Positions 43,646-53,837 of a stretch of DNA of 64,000 nt are shown here, in pieces; position 1 is the first letter of the stretch, and each line of letters begins with the position of its first letter. The notes below the pieces were generated by a model, which searched no databases, was not told the origin of the DNA, and saw only the letters and a list, made by a program, of their open reading frames with translations. The DNA lies in the NCBI RefSeq assembly GCF_024343615.1, contig NZ_RJUB01000128.1:25249-89248 (forward strand). Direction: 5' to 3'. This stretch comes from Ferruginibacter sp. HRS2-29. GTDB lineage: Bacteria; Bacteroidota; Bacteroidia; Chitinophagales; Chitinophagaceae. A program made the position numbers and the translations under genes.

Positions 43646-43782
43646 TTGATTTTTATCAACAAAAACCAACTTTGGGCTTTAATTTGTTACATATAATATG
43701 GTTACAGGTTATCGGAATTGAAACCCGGACTTTTCTGAAACCGGAAGTTTTTTAAGCACTTTGAAGTTCAGGCAATTAACAT

Positions 43783-43843
43783 AAAATGTGGAAAAACGGA
43801 ACGTAATTTTTTTTCTAAAACATTTGCGGTTTTCCACATTTCG
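43783..43843. repeat. Inverted repeat aaatgtggaaaa upstream of the PepSY-like gene
   Basis: aaatgtggaaaaacg near 43783 faces cggttttccacattt ending near 43842, 14 of 15 positions complementary. The 473-base gap 43444-43916 otherwise holds the repeats at 43490-43645 and nothing coding. Confidence 0.55.
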
Positions 43844-43916
43844 GATTCTTTGGCATAGTATTCGTAAATATCCAAAACGAAAACAAAAACAGATTATCCA
43901 ATTAAAACATGAATGT

Positions 43917-44378
43917 ATGAAAAATGCTTTTTTAATACTATGTGCAGGTCTAATGTTGAGCGTTTCCGCCAATGCACAAACCAAGAAGAAAAAAACTACA
44001 GAGCCTAAAGTTGTTGTTCCTGAAAATATCAATTCTTCTTTCGCCAGCGCAAATGCAGGTGTAGAAAACAGCAAATGGAGCAAAAACTACACTGGTAATT
44101 ATGTTGCCAGTTTCACCAATACTTCCAGCCTTCAACAGAGCGCAGAATACAATGCAAAAGGTGACCTGGTAAAAACTACCACCACGTATGATATAGCTGC
44201 TTTGCCTGCAAATATCACCACTGCATTGCAGAATGGTTATTCAGATCTGAAAGTTACAGAAGCATCAAAAGTAGAAGTACCTGGTGTAACGCCTTTTTAT
44301 AAAGTAAAAGTTGAAAACGGCGAAACAAAAAAACAAAAAACATTACTGATCAGTGAAGAAGGGTCGATCACTGAATAA
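43917..44378 (+). CDS. Periplasmic PepSY-like domain protein
   Basis: This 153-residue protein has a signal peptide (MKNAFLILCAGLMLSVSANAQ) and then a lysine-rich stretch (TKKKKTTEPK) and a PepSY-like fold (NSSFASANAGVENSKWSKNYTGNYVASF, EYNAKGDLVKTTTTYDIAALPANITTALQNGYSDLKVTEASKV, FYKVKVENGETKKQKTLLISEEG). These small exported proteins are common in Bacteroidota and have no firm function. The start MKNAF at 43917 is chosen because it begins a clean signal peptide; the longer form adds an implausible basic leader. Two terminators follow. Confidence 0.82.
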   Translation: MKNAFLILCAGLMLSVSANAQTKKKKTTEPKVVVPENINSSFASANAGVENSKWSKNYTGNYVASFTNTSSLQQSAEYNAKGDLVKTTTTYDIAALPANITTALQNGYSDLKVTEASKVEVPGVTPFYKVKVENGETKKQKTLLISEEGSITE

Positions 44379-44411
44379 AGATTTTGCTGGTTTAGGGTTT
44401 TATTAGGGTAA

Positions 44412-44435
44412 AACGGGGGTAATCTTACTCCCGTT
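44412..44435 (+). terminator. Terminator of the PepSY-like gene
   Basis: An 11-bp stem (aacgggggtaa with ttactcccgtt, one G-T pair) and a 2-base loop, followed by atttt. Confidence 0.75.
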
Positions 44436-44570
44436 ATTTTAAATTATTACATTTTCCTTTTCCTATATAAGAATCTCGTAGAAACACGGTTCCGTTTTAA
44501 AATTCAATCCCAAAGAAGAAGAGAATGCACCTCTGAAGCATCACTTTACTTCAAACACAAGCACAAAAAA

Positions 44571-44590
44571 AGCCCCGGAACTCCGGGGCT
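44571..44590. terminator. Bidirectional terminator near the siderophore receptor 3' end
   Basis: agccccgga/tccggggct with a 2-base loop, flanked by runs of seven A and seven T (counting the stem end). It lies within the 343-base gene-free gap 44379-44721, in which I see nothing else. Confidence 0.85.
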
Positions 44591-44721
44591 TTTTTTATTT
44601 CTGTTGCTTTTTTCTGTGCAGTCAACCTGATCATATTACCATTTGCCAGGAAAATATGCGGATAAACAAGCCGGTAAACATTTTATTTTTAGGATTTTTA
44701 TCGCTGCAGCTTATTCAATCA

Positions 44722-47097
44722 TCAGAGTTTTATCGCGATCGTTCCAATTACCTGCCTTGGTGCAATAGGATTGATGCTATAGTTTTCATGAACATAATAA
44801 TTGTATGTGTTAAACAGGTTGGAAACCTTTGCCAGCAGCGAGATACGGCTGAAAGTATATCCTGCGGAAATATCTACGGTAGTAAAACCATCCACCGGAA
44901 TCAACCTGGAATAGGTTTGCACCTGCTGTTGCGTATTGTTCCAGCCTCCAAAACGTTTGCCGGTGTAAAAAGCAGCCGCACCGATCTTAAGCCCTGTCAC
45001 TTTTCCTTTCTGGAAAGTGTAAAATATGCTGCTGTTGGCTGTATGCGCCGGAGTGTTTACCAGTCTTTCCCCTTCAATATAATTTCCCTTACCTGGTTTG
45101 ATATCGGTATAACGCATGTTGTTATAGCTGTAGCCTGCCAATATATTCAATCCTTTCACAGGCTGGCTGCTGATGTCGAGTTCAATACCATCGCTGGTTG
45201 TTTCACCAACCAGTTCTTTAAGCGCAGTATTATTATTAGGGGTTATGCCATCTGCTGCAAATTGAGCAGTCTGGGCCAGGTTATTATTGATGATCTTGTA
45301 AAAAGTAAGGTTAGCCGATAATTTCCCTTTAAAAAAATCATTCTTGATACCGATCTCATATTGGTCGATGATGGAAGGCGATAATGCGTTGTTAAAAACA
45401 TCGGTTCCGGAATTGACTGAGAAGGAATTTGCATAACTGGCAAATACCGACATGATGGGCGAGGGCTTATATACCAGGCCTACACGCGGCGAAAATGCGT
45501 CGTCTTTTTTACGGATGCCTTTTGCTATGCTGTCTTTTAGCAGGTAAGTGGTGGTCACGGGGCGTGATTCCTGCTGCGACCAACGCAGGCCGGCCAGTAA
45601 TTTGAATTTTGCTGAAAGGCTGATCAGGTCCTGGACATATATGCCCATACGGTTAAGTGGCGTTTGTGCCTTTGTAACTTTATTGGCTGCCGGGATATCC
45701 GTGCGCTGTACAAATTTGCCGGGATTCAGGATATTTAAAGAATCATACAATGTAGGATTGTTGAAAGTGAATGAAGTGGTGCTGTAATTGTCAGCATCTA
45801 CGCCCGCCAGCAAGGTGTGTACTATCTTTCCGGTATTGAACTTTCCCTTCAGGTCAACCTGGCCGATCACATAGTTTTCGGTCGATAATATTTTATTAAG
45901 CGGGCGGCCCCAGTCGCCGTCGGCATCCGCCTGGATCCTTTCGGTAGAGTAATAATCTCTCTTATATTGTTGGTAAGAACCAGTAAAGTTTATGTTCCAG
46001 TTATTATTCAGGTCATGTTTAACGGTCGCTGTAGCCGTGGTTTGTTTAGCTTTATTATATTGCCAGGATGTGCCAAAAAATGCAGATCGTGGTACATCGG
46101 CAATCTTTGTATTATTGAGTGACCCGATCCCAAAATCTGGCGTGAAATCAGTATCCAAATAATCGGCCTGCAACAATAATTCCGTCCTTTTGCCAAGTTT
46201 AAACAGTACGGAAGGATTTATATAAAAACGTTTTGACTGTACCTTGTCCCTGTAACTATCCGCTCTTTCGTAAGTACCGTTTACGCGAAAGGCGATTGTT
46301 TTCGATAGCGGGCCATAAACATCAAAGGATGGTTTGATCAATCCATAACTTCCGGAACGGATAGAAAATTCGCCACCATAGTTAAACTTCGGCTGTTTGG
46401 TAACCATATTTATAATACCACCCGGCGATACGTTTCCGTATAGTATGGCGGCACTGCCTTTCAATATCTCTACTTTTTCCAGCGAACTTACTTCCGGCAT
46501 CACACCGCTATTAACTCTCGATCCATTCTTAAACATATTGGTGCTTGAAAAAGCATATCCACGGGCCGAAAAGCTTTCCTGCGTGCTGCCGCGGGTAGTG
46601 GAAAGATATACGCCGTTCACATTTTTGATCACATCGCTGAGGCGCTGCGACTGCTGGTCGCGGATCACCGTTTGGCCAATGACAGCAATACTTTGCGGCA
46701 GATCCATCGGGTTGATATTTACTTTTCCAACCGATACCGGTTGTGCATTCAACCCTTTTTTTGCACTCACAATAACTTCTTCCAGTTCCTGTGCATTTTC
46801 TGATAAAATAAAATTCAAGACAGCTGGTCCAGCTCCTGAAAAGTCGACTGTTTTTTCCTGGGTCTTTAATCCCACAAAAGAAACTACGATCGTTGATTTT
46901 CCGCCGGAGATATTTGTCAATGAATAATTTCCTTTTGAATCACTATGTGTTGTATTGCCATTTTGCCCTTTCACCTGGACATTTACCATGGCAGCTTTTT
47001 GCCCGTCGCTGGTGGTTATTGTGCCGGTGATGCTGTTTTGAGCAGTTGAAATAAAGCCTGAAAATAAAAATCCGATAAGCAGTAATAATTTTCCCAT
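44722..47097 (-). CDS. TonB-dependent siderophore receptor
   Basis: This 791-residue protein has a signal peptide (LLLLIGFLFSGFISTAQ), a CarboxypepD-regulatory-like domain (20-110), a plug (PMDLPQSIAVIGQTVIRDQQ, GSAAILYGNVSPGGIINMVTKQP) and a siderophore-receptor barrel. The plug sequence is of the FhuA/FpvA siderophore subtype. It would import a ferric siderophore using TonB energy. It lies downstream of an AraC-type regulator transcribed in the same direction, and that pairing is typical of siderophore uptake. Confidence 0.92.
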   Translation of the reverse strand: MGKLLLLIGFLFSGFISTAQNSITGTITTSDGQKAAMVNVQVKGQNGNTTHSDSKGNYSLTNISGGKSTIVVSFVGLKTQEKTVDFSGAGPAVLNFILSENAQELEEVIVSAKKGLNAQPVSVGKVNINPMDLPQSIAVIGQTVIRDQQSQRLSDVIKNVNGVYLSTTRGSTQESFSARGYAFSSTNMFKNGSRVNSGVMPEVSSLEKVEILKGSAAILYGNVSPGGIINMVTKQPKFNYGGEFSIRSGSYGLIKPSFDVYGPLSKTIAFRVNGTYERADSYRDKVQSKRFYINPSVLFKLGKRTELLLQADYLDTDFTPDFGIGSLNNTKIADVPRSAFFGTSWQYNKAKQTTATATVKHDLNNNWNINFTGSYQQYKRDYYSTERIQADADGDWGRPLNKILSTENYVIGQVDLKGKFNTGKIVHTLLAGVDADNYSTTSFTFNNPTLYDSLNILNPGKFVQRTDIPAANKVTKAQTPLNRMGIYVQDLISLSAKFKLLAGLRWSQQESRPVTTTYLLKDSIAKGIRKKDDAFSPRVGLVYKPSPIMSVFASYANSFSVNSGTDVFNNALSPSIIDQYEIGIKNDFFKGKLSANLTFYKIINNNLAQTAQFAADGITPNNNTALKELVGETTSDGIELDISSQPVKGLNILAGYSYNNMRYTDIKPGKGNYIEGERLVNTPAHTANSSIFYTFQKGKVTGLKIGAAAFYTGKRFGGWNNTQQQVQTYSRLIPVDGFTTVDISAGYTFSRISLLAKVSNLFNTYNYYVHENYSINPIAPRQVIGTIAIKL

Positions 47098-47210
47098 GAT
47101 CCCGAGGTTTTTTTAATGAGGATGCAAAGGAACAACAGCCTTCCTGATCAAAAGTGCCGTATCCGGAAAAGCGCTTACGCAAGCGGTAAAAGATCAGAAA
47201 AAATAGCCGG

Positions 47211-48152
47211 TTAGTGGATCAGCAACTCGCAAGGCTTGATGCCTGTATGCTTTTTGAAAGCGGTACTGAAATGGGAAATGGAAGAGTAGCCAAGCAGTAA
47301 GGAAACTTCGGTTACGCTAAGCCCTTTATCGTACAAAAGATACTTCGCATGTTCCATGCGCTGGCTCTGGTAGAAGTCGAAAATGGTGGTACCGAAAATT
47401 TCTTTGAACCCTTTTTTCAGGTAACATTCATTGATGGCCACTTTACGGCTCAAGGCCTTGATGGTGATAGGTTCGCCGATGTGTTGCAATAATATTTCCC
47501 TTGCTTTGATGATCTTTTCCCTGTCGGCTTCGTTTGCCAGGAACTTGCAGGTGAAAGAGCTTTCTACTTTTTCGCCGAGCATACAATCCATACTGTACAG
47601 CAGGAGGATCTGCGTCTGTGCGTTGATGAAAATATTTTCGAGCGTATCGGTGTAAGTGTGGTTCAGGAGTGCTTCGATCGCCATCCTTGTTTTTCCGCAA
47701 AGCGGCAGCATCTTACTGAAAGAAGTGGTGTGCTTGAATGATAACACATTGTCGGTAAGGCTGGTAGGAGAGTGGTGCGCTTTCGCAAACTGGTGCAGGT
47801 AATTAGCTGAAAAACTGAAGCTGAGTACATCCACACTGTCCACTTTTTCGATACAGCTCTTGCTTTTATTCAGTTTGCAATAATCACATTCCGATTCTTT
47901 CTGACGGCAGTAAACGTTGCCGCTGACGCAAAAACGGAGTTCCAGATAATTCTGCTCAGGGTCATTTTTTGCATAATGGTACACCAGTACGCCGGTATCT
48001 TCAATGTTCCACTGCGGCTGTTTTTTATATCGGGTGATGCCATAGCGTACGGAACCCGGAACGTTGCGGACAACTTCCTGCAGCGTTTCGATCTCTTCCT
48101 GCATGAAGGGTTGCTTACGCGCCAGTGATAATATGCTGAGTGGTTGATACAT
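47211..48152 (-). CDS. AraC-family regulator with a cysteine cluster
   Basis: This 313-residue protein has a C-terminal AraC DNA-binding domain with two helix-turn-helices (ITIKALSRKVAINECYLKKGFKEIFG and LSVTEVSLLLGYSSISHFSTAFKKHTGIKP). Its N-terminal half contains Cys75, Cys82, Cys89, Cys92 and Cys100 within 26 residues (YCRQKESECDYCK region). Adjacency to the siderophore receptor suggests that it activates that gene in the manner of PchR. The start at 48152 is chosen because a TATATTTG box at 48168-48175 lies inside the longer form. Metal or Fe-S binding by the cysteines is inference. Confidence 0.88.
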   Translation of the reverse strand: MYQPLSILSLARKQPFMQEEIETLQEVVRNVPGSVRYGITRYKKQPQWNIEDTGVLVYHYAKNDPEQNYLELRFCVSGNVYCRQKESECDYCKLNKSKSCIEKVDSVDVLSFSFSANYLHQFAKAHHSPTSLTDNVLSFKHTTSFSKMLPLCGKTRMAIEALLNHTYTDTLENIFINAQTQILLLYSMDCMLGEKVESSFTCKFLANEADREKIIKAREILLQHIGEPITIKALSRKVAINECYLKKGFKEIFGTTIFDFYQSQRMEHAKYLLYDKGLSVTEVSLLLGYSSISHFSTAFKKHTGIKPCELLIH

Positions 48153-48167
48153 TGAAAAATTTCGATG

Positions 48168-48175
48168 CAAATATA
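48168..48175 (-). promoter_or_regulatory. -7 promoter box of the AraC regulator gene
   Basis: TATATTTG on the minus strand, 15 bases before the chosen ATG. It rules out the ATG at 48197. Confidence 0.6.
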
Positions 48176-48209
48176 CGACAAGGATTCGAATAAACAAATC
48201 GATGTTTAA

Positions 48210-50510
<2,301 letters not shown>

Positions 50511-50530
50511 CAGATAAGAGTGACGATTTA

Positions 50531-50577
50531 TATTATATGAGAAGAGCCCGGAAACCCCGGGCTCTTCTCATATAATA
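50531..50577 (+). terminator. Terminator of gyrB
   Basis: A perfect 21-bp stem (tattatatgagaagagcccgg with its complement) and a 5-base loop, 20 bases after the gyrB stop. Confidence 0.85.
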
Positions 50578-50735
50578 ATATGTATTATTTCGGTAAAAAG
50601 CCCGATTTTATATATTATAAATTAACCAAATATTTACCTATTTTACAGCTAATTTTGGTGATACCAATAAATTTAGTAGCTTGTACTTGTATTACGGTTC
50701 ATTGACCATATTTATAAACTATAAATTCGATTAAA

Positions 50736-50936
50736 ATGAGTAACATGTTAACAGCTTATTGCATGAAAACAAAGGAAAAAAACGTTCCGATGCAGGATGC
50801 AGTGATCACTAAGACTTCTCGTGGTGGCTATATGGCGCAGGGTCACGATGGAAAAGGAAACAAAATGACAACCATGCTTGCTGAAGCTAAAGCATTGCAG
50901 GCCGTAAAAGACGGAGTCGCAAAGAAAAGCTGGTAA
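50736..50936 (+). CDS. Small protein resembling a degraded zinc ribbon (DUF5679-like)
   Basis: This 66-residue protein reads TAYCMKTKEKNVPMQDAV followed by ITKTSRGGYMAQGHDGKGNKM and ends ALQAVKDGVAKKSW. The first part has the spacing of DUF5679-type zinc ribbons (YCxKC...), but only one of the expected cysteines is present, so it probably does not bind zinc. That relationship is a similarity by eye and not a search. It has its own terminator (50958-50980). The function is unknown. Confidence 0.7.
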   Translation: MSNMLTAYCMKTKEKNVPMQDAVITKTSRGGYMAQGHDGKGNKMTTMLAEAKALQAVKDGVAKKSW

Positions 50937-50957
50937 TTCAGTTATAAACTAATTGCG

Positions 50958-50980
50958 GAAGCCACCCATTGGGTGGCTTC
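50958..50980 (+). terminator. Terminator of the 66-residue protein gene
   Basis: A perfect 10-bp stem gaagccaccc/gggtggcttc with loop att, followed by tttattt, 22 bases after the stop. Confidence 0.85.
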
Positions 50981-50990
50981 TTTATTTGCA

Positions 50991-51033
50991 GTAGTCAACT
51001 CATGGGAGTAGACAACTCCCATGAGTTGACTAC
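50991..51033. repeat. Perfect 18-bp inverted repeat next to the pseudogene
   Basis: gtagtcaactcatgggag at 50991-51008 pairs exactly with 51016-51033 across 7 bases. Its right arm covers the stop codon of the remnant gene at 51030-51190. Confidence 0.8.
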
Positions 51034-51190
51034 TCGACGATCTTCTGTATATATAACAGCTTTCCATCAGCCATGATACCGGTTACAATCACCCGGAATT
51101 TTTTGCTGTTGTCGGAATTGTAAAATGAGATGGGGATCGTCTGCGAACACTTCTTACTGTTCAGGTAAGGGATAGGTGTTTTAAAAGCCA
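51030..51190 (-). pseudogene. C-terminal remnant of a duplicate MG2-like surface protein gene
   Basis: On the minus strand the frame ending in TAG at 51030-51032 reads ...IPYLNSKKCSQTIPISFYNS, then DNSKKFRVIVTGIMADGKLL and YIQKIVE. It is closely similar to the last ~50 residues of the neighbouring 811-residue protein (NPYLETSAENKTLRIPFYNS, DHAKKFRVTLTGMNAEGKLL and YMEKIIE). Only the tail survives; upstream it runs into the hairpin at 51191-51219. It is a leftover of a tandem paralogue, now without a start. Confidence 0.85.
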
Positions 51191-51219
51191 AAATGGCTTC
51201 AGAAAATCTGAAGCCATTT
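51191..51219 (-). terminator. Terminator of the MG2-like protein gene
   Basis: A perfect 13-bp stem (aaatggcttcaga with its complement), loop aaa, 4 bases after the gene stop, followed on the minus strand by tggctttt. Confidence 0.75.
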
Positions 51220-51223
51220 CGGT

Positions 51224-53659
51224 CTATTCAATTATTTTTTCCATGTAAAGCAACTTGCCCTCGGCGTTCATACCGGTAAGGGTTACACGAAACTTTTTCG
51301 CATGGTCACTGTTGTAAAATGGAATGCGTAGCGTCTTGTTTTCGGCGCTGGTTTCCAGGTAGGGGTTCCAGTAAAGTGTGGTGCGGTTATCGGGTACGGC
51401 CTTATTATTGTTTACAGAATAATCGGGCGAAAAGAATTCTTTTACAGTGGCATAACCTTCTATGCTGAGAGAAGATAAATTGTCTCTTGGACTGGCTAAG
51501 ATATCGCCTCCTTTTCTTGTGAAAATTGCCAGTACACCACCGGCGCCACCACCTTCAGCCCCTACGAAGCCACTACCGCGGATCTGCACCACAGCAATAT
51601 CACGCATCGGGATGGTAGCAGCATAATAAGTGTCGGACTGTACGCCATCGATGAAAATGGTCATGGGCAACAAGCCTCCGGCAAGGCTCCTGGTAGCACG
51701 GTAGTTGATAAAGTATTCCGAACCGCTGCCGCTGATACTGAGGCTGCTTTCCCTTCCTTTGAGGTACTCGAAAACATTGCGGTAAAAACCTGATTCAGGG
51801 TAGGTGATAAAATCAAGCGTTTTACCGTAACCGGTAGAGAATAAACCAGTAAGGTAACGTTGCTGTACGATGCTTGTTTTGCTTTTTGCTTTTACAGAAG
51901 CAAGCCTTATTTCCTGCAGCGATATCAATCTTTTTTCATCGTCCTGCGAAAGCCTCGCCAGCGAACTTCCATACAATTCTTTTACCGTGGATGAAATGCC
52001 CGGCACAGATGAAATGTCGCCTACAGGTTTTATTTCTCCATAGATCGGGCGAGGCGCTGCAACAAAAAGTTTCGACAATGGAAGGTTGTACATGCTCAAC
52101 GAAATACTTTTGTTTTTGGCAGTATTCAGCTGAAAACTCATTTTTGCTGAATCCTGGAAGATCATTCCGGGAATTTTGAAATCACCTTTTTCGTCAATAT
52201 GCACAGTAAAGAATTCATTGGAAGAATCTTTGCTGCTCATAAATACATTCATATCCGCATTCGTCACCATCACATTGTTCCTGGGCGCATAATAGGCTTT
52301 GCCGTATGCAGAAATATAGTTTTCGTCTTTATACGACAATCCCGGGAAGTTTTTGCTGATGATCTGCGCCCAGCTGAAATTTCTCCACCCGTTCGTCATC
52401 ATCACCAAATCAAGGTATTCCCTGCTTTCCTGGTTGTCATTTTCAAAATAATACAACGGGTTGTGGATATAACCTTTGATGTCATTCGTCAGCATCAGCC
52501 TGCTGATAATATTTTCCCTGTTGTCTGTCGGTATCTCACGATCAACGTCAGTAACCGATACAGAATATGTTCCGGGGATGCTGTCTTCCACGGTGAAGGA
52601 GAATGAATTTTTTTTGCGTTCCACCAGCGACACCGTATCTGCTTTAAAGATTCCCTTCACCAAAAATTCATTGTTGCCGACAAATAACATACGCTCTGCC
52701 AGTGGCTGATCTTCTTTATTAAACACAGTGAGCTGCAGGATCCCCGAAGGCAACGTAGCAAGTGGCAGCTGGCCTTTTACGAGCATGCCCGCACTGGAAA
52801 GATCCTGGCGAAAAAGAACGGTATTTTCCATCACGCCAAGAAGATAGGCGGGACGTTGGTTATCGTTGCTGACTTTTTCTTTATTGACAATGAAGAATTT
52901 TTTGTCGCCAGCTGTCTGTATCATCAGCGAAAAGCCGGAAATTTTTACCGCAGGTAAAGCGATCTTTTGCATGCCTCCGGGGAAATTGCAAATAGCTGTA
53001 TAAGACTGATCGGGTTGTGGGATGAAAGCAAATTTTCCCATTCCGTCGTGCACTGTTTTAAATATGGCTACATTGTTACCTTCACGGTCAACGACCTCAC
53101 CTTCACAATAAACTGGCGTGCCATACTGATCCGACATCTTAAACGCGACCACAGCCGGTAAACCTGCCACCATGTTTCCCCCTTCGGGTAAAAAATAAGC
53201 CCGTGTCTCCGCTGCACTGCTCTTAGCTATAGCCTTTGAAGGATTGAAAACCTGTAATTGTTTTTCGTAAAAAAAGATATTGCCGAAATTCTGCATACGC
53301 CTGGTATAGGCTCTTACCGTGTAATTCATCTGTGGCAGATCCTTGTCGAGATCAAAATTGCCTACAGCGCTGCCCGCCAATACAGGCAGTATTTTTCGGC
53401 TGATCACCCTGCCCGAATCGTTCAGCAACTCCACATTCAGCGAAGTACTGTAAAACGAAGGGGACACACCTGCAAACAGGTAGGCTTTGAACCAGACGGT
53501 TTCCCCGGCTACATAATTATCCTTATCGTAATGGAAATAGATGCTTTCGCGGGTATAATCTTTTTTTACTGACTCAAGATCTTTTTCAGGCGTTTGTGCC
53601 AGCACACTGGAAGAAAATATAGAAGCCGACAGTAATGTGGTTAGCAGGCACTTTAGCAT
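51224..53659 (-). CDS. Large exported MG2 / plug-domain-like surface protein
   Basis: This 811-residue protein has a signal peptide (LLTTLLSASIFSSSVLAQ), an MG2-like (alpha-2-macroglobulin-type) domain early (SIYFHYDKDNYVAGETVWFKAYLF), several beta-sandwich segments, and near residue 650 a TonB-plug-like element (MTIFIDGVQSDTYYAATIPMRDIAVVQIRG). There is no barrel, so it is not a receptor; proteins of this architecture are frequent and uncharacterised in Bacteroidota. The C-terminal KKFRVTLTGMNAEGKLLYMEKIIE unit is duplicated in the remnant next door. The location is periplasmic or outer-membrane. Confidence 0.78.
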   Translation of the reverse strand: MLKCLLTTLLSASIFSSSVLAQTPEKDLESVKKDYTRESIYFHYDKDNYVAGETVWFKAYLFAGVSPSFYSTSLNVELLNDSGRVISRKILPVLAGSAVGNFDLDKDLPQMNYTVRAYTRRMQNFGNIFFYEKQLQVFNPSKAIAKSSAAETRAYFLPEGGNMVAGLPAVVAFKMSDQYGTPVYCEGEVVDREGNNVAIFKTVHDGMGKFAFIPQPDQSYTAICNFPGGMQKIALPAVKISGFSLMIQTAGDKKFFIVNKEKVSNDNQRPAYLLGVMENTVLFRQDLSSAGMLVKGQLPLATLPSGILQLTVFNKEDQPLAERMLFVGNNEFLVKGIFKADTVSLVERKKNSFSFTVEDSIPGTYSVSVTDVDREIPTDNRENIISRLMLTNDIKGYIHNPLYYFENDNQESREYLDLVMMTNGWRNFSWAQIISKNFPGLSYKDENYISAYGKAYYAPRNNVMVTNADMNVFMSSKDSSNEFFTVHIDEKGDFKIPGMIFQDSAKMSFQLNTAKNKSISLSMYNLPLSKLFVAAPRPIYGEIKPVGDISSVPGISSTVKELYGSSLARLSQDDEKRLISLQEIRLASVKAKSKTSIVQQRYLTGLFSTGYGKTLDFITYPESGFYRNVFEYLKGRESSLSISGSGSEYFINYRATRSLAGGLLPMTIFIDGVQSDTYYAATIPMRDIAVVQIRGSGFVGAEGGGAGGVLAIFTRKGGDILASPRDNLSSLSIEGYATVKEFFSPDYSVNNNKAVPDNRTTLYWNPYLETSAENKTLRIPFYNSDHAKKFRVTLTGMNAEGKLLYMEKIIE

Positions 53660-53751
53660 AGCAGGGTTTTTAGTCGCGTAAATTTATGGATTTTAAGGCT
53701 AGATAGCTGCTTTGCAATGCAGTAAGGAAGTTAAATTTTTCCTGCTATTAA

Positions 53752-53814
53752 CCTGAGCTTGTTCAAGAGGCAGTTTCATGGAAGACAGGCGTGTATTCGA
53801 CAGGCTCAGGCAGA
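53752..53814. repeat. Inverted word pair cctgagcttg / caggctcagg
   Basis: cctgagcttgttcaa near 53752 faces ttcgacaggctcagg near 53800-53814. This resembles the cctgagcttgtcgaa palindromes that are dispersed in many bacterial genomes. Words of the ctaaaccctaaactctaaac family follow up to the mfd stop. Confidence 0.55.
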
Positions 53815-53837
53815 CAATCTTAAAGTAACCCTGCACC

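Noticed and set aside
43444..43916. T-box or other riboswitch upstream of ileS or the PepSY-like gene
   Set aside because: ileS has a simple promoter and ribosome site 35 bases apart with no room for a T-box. The remaining hairpins are phrase repeats.
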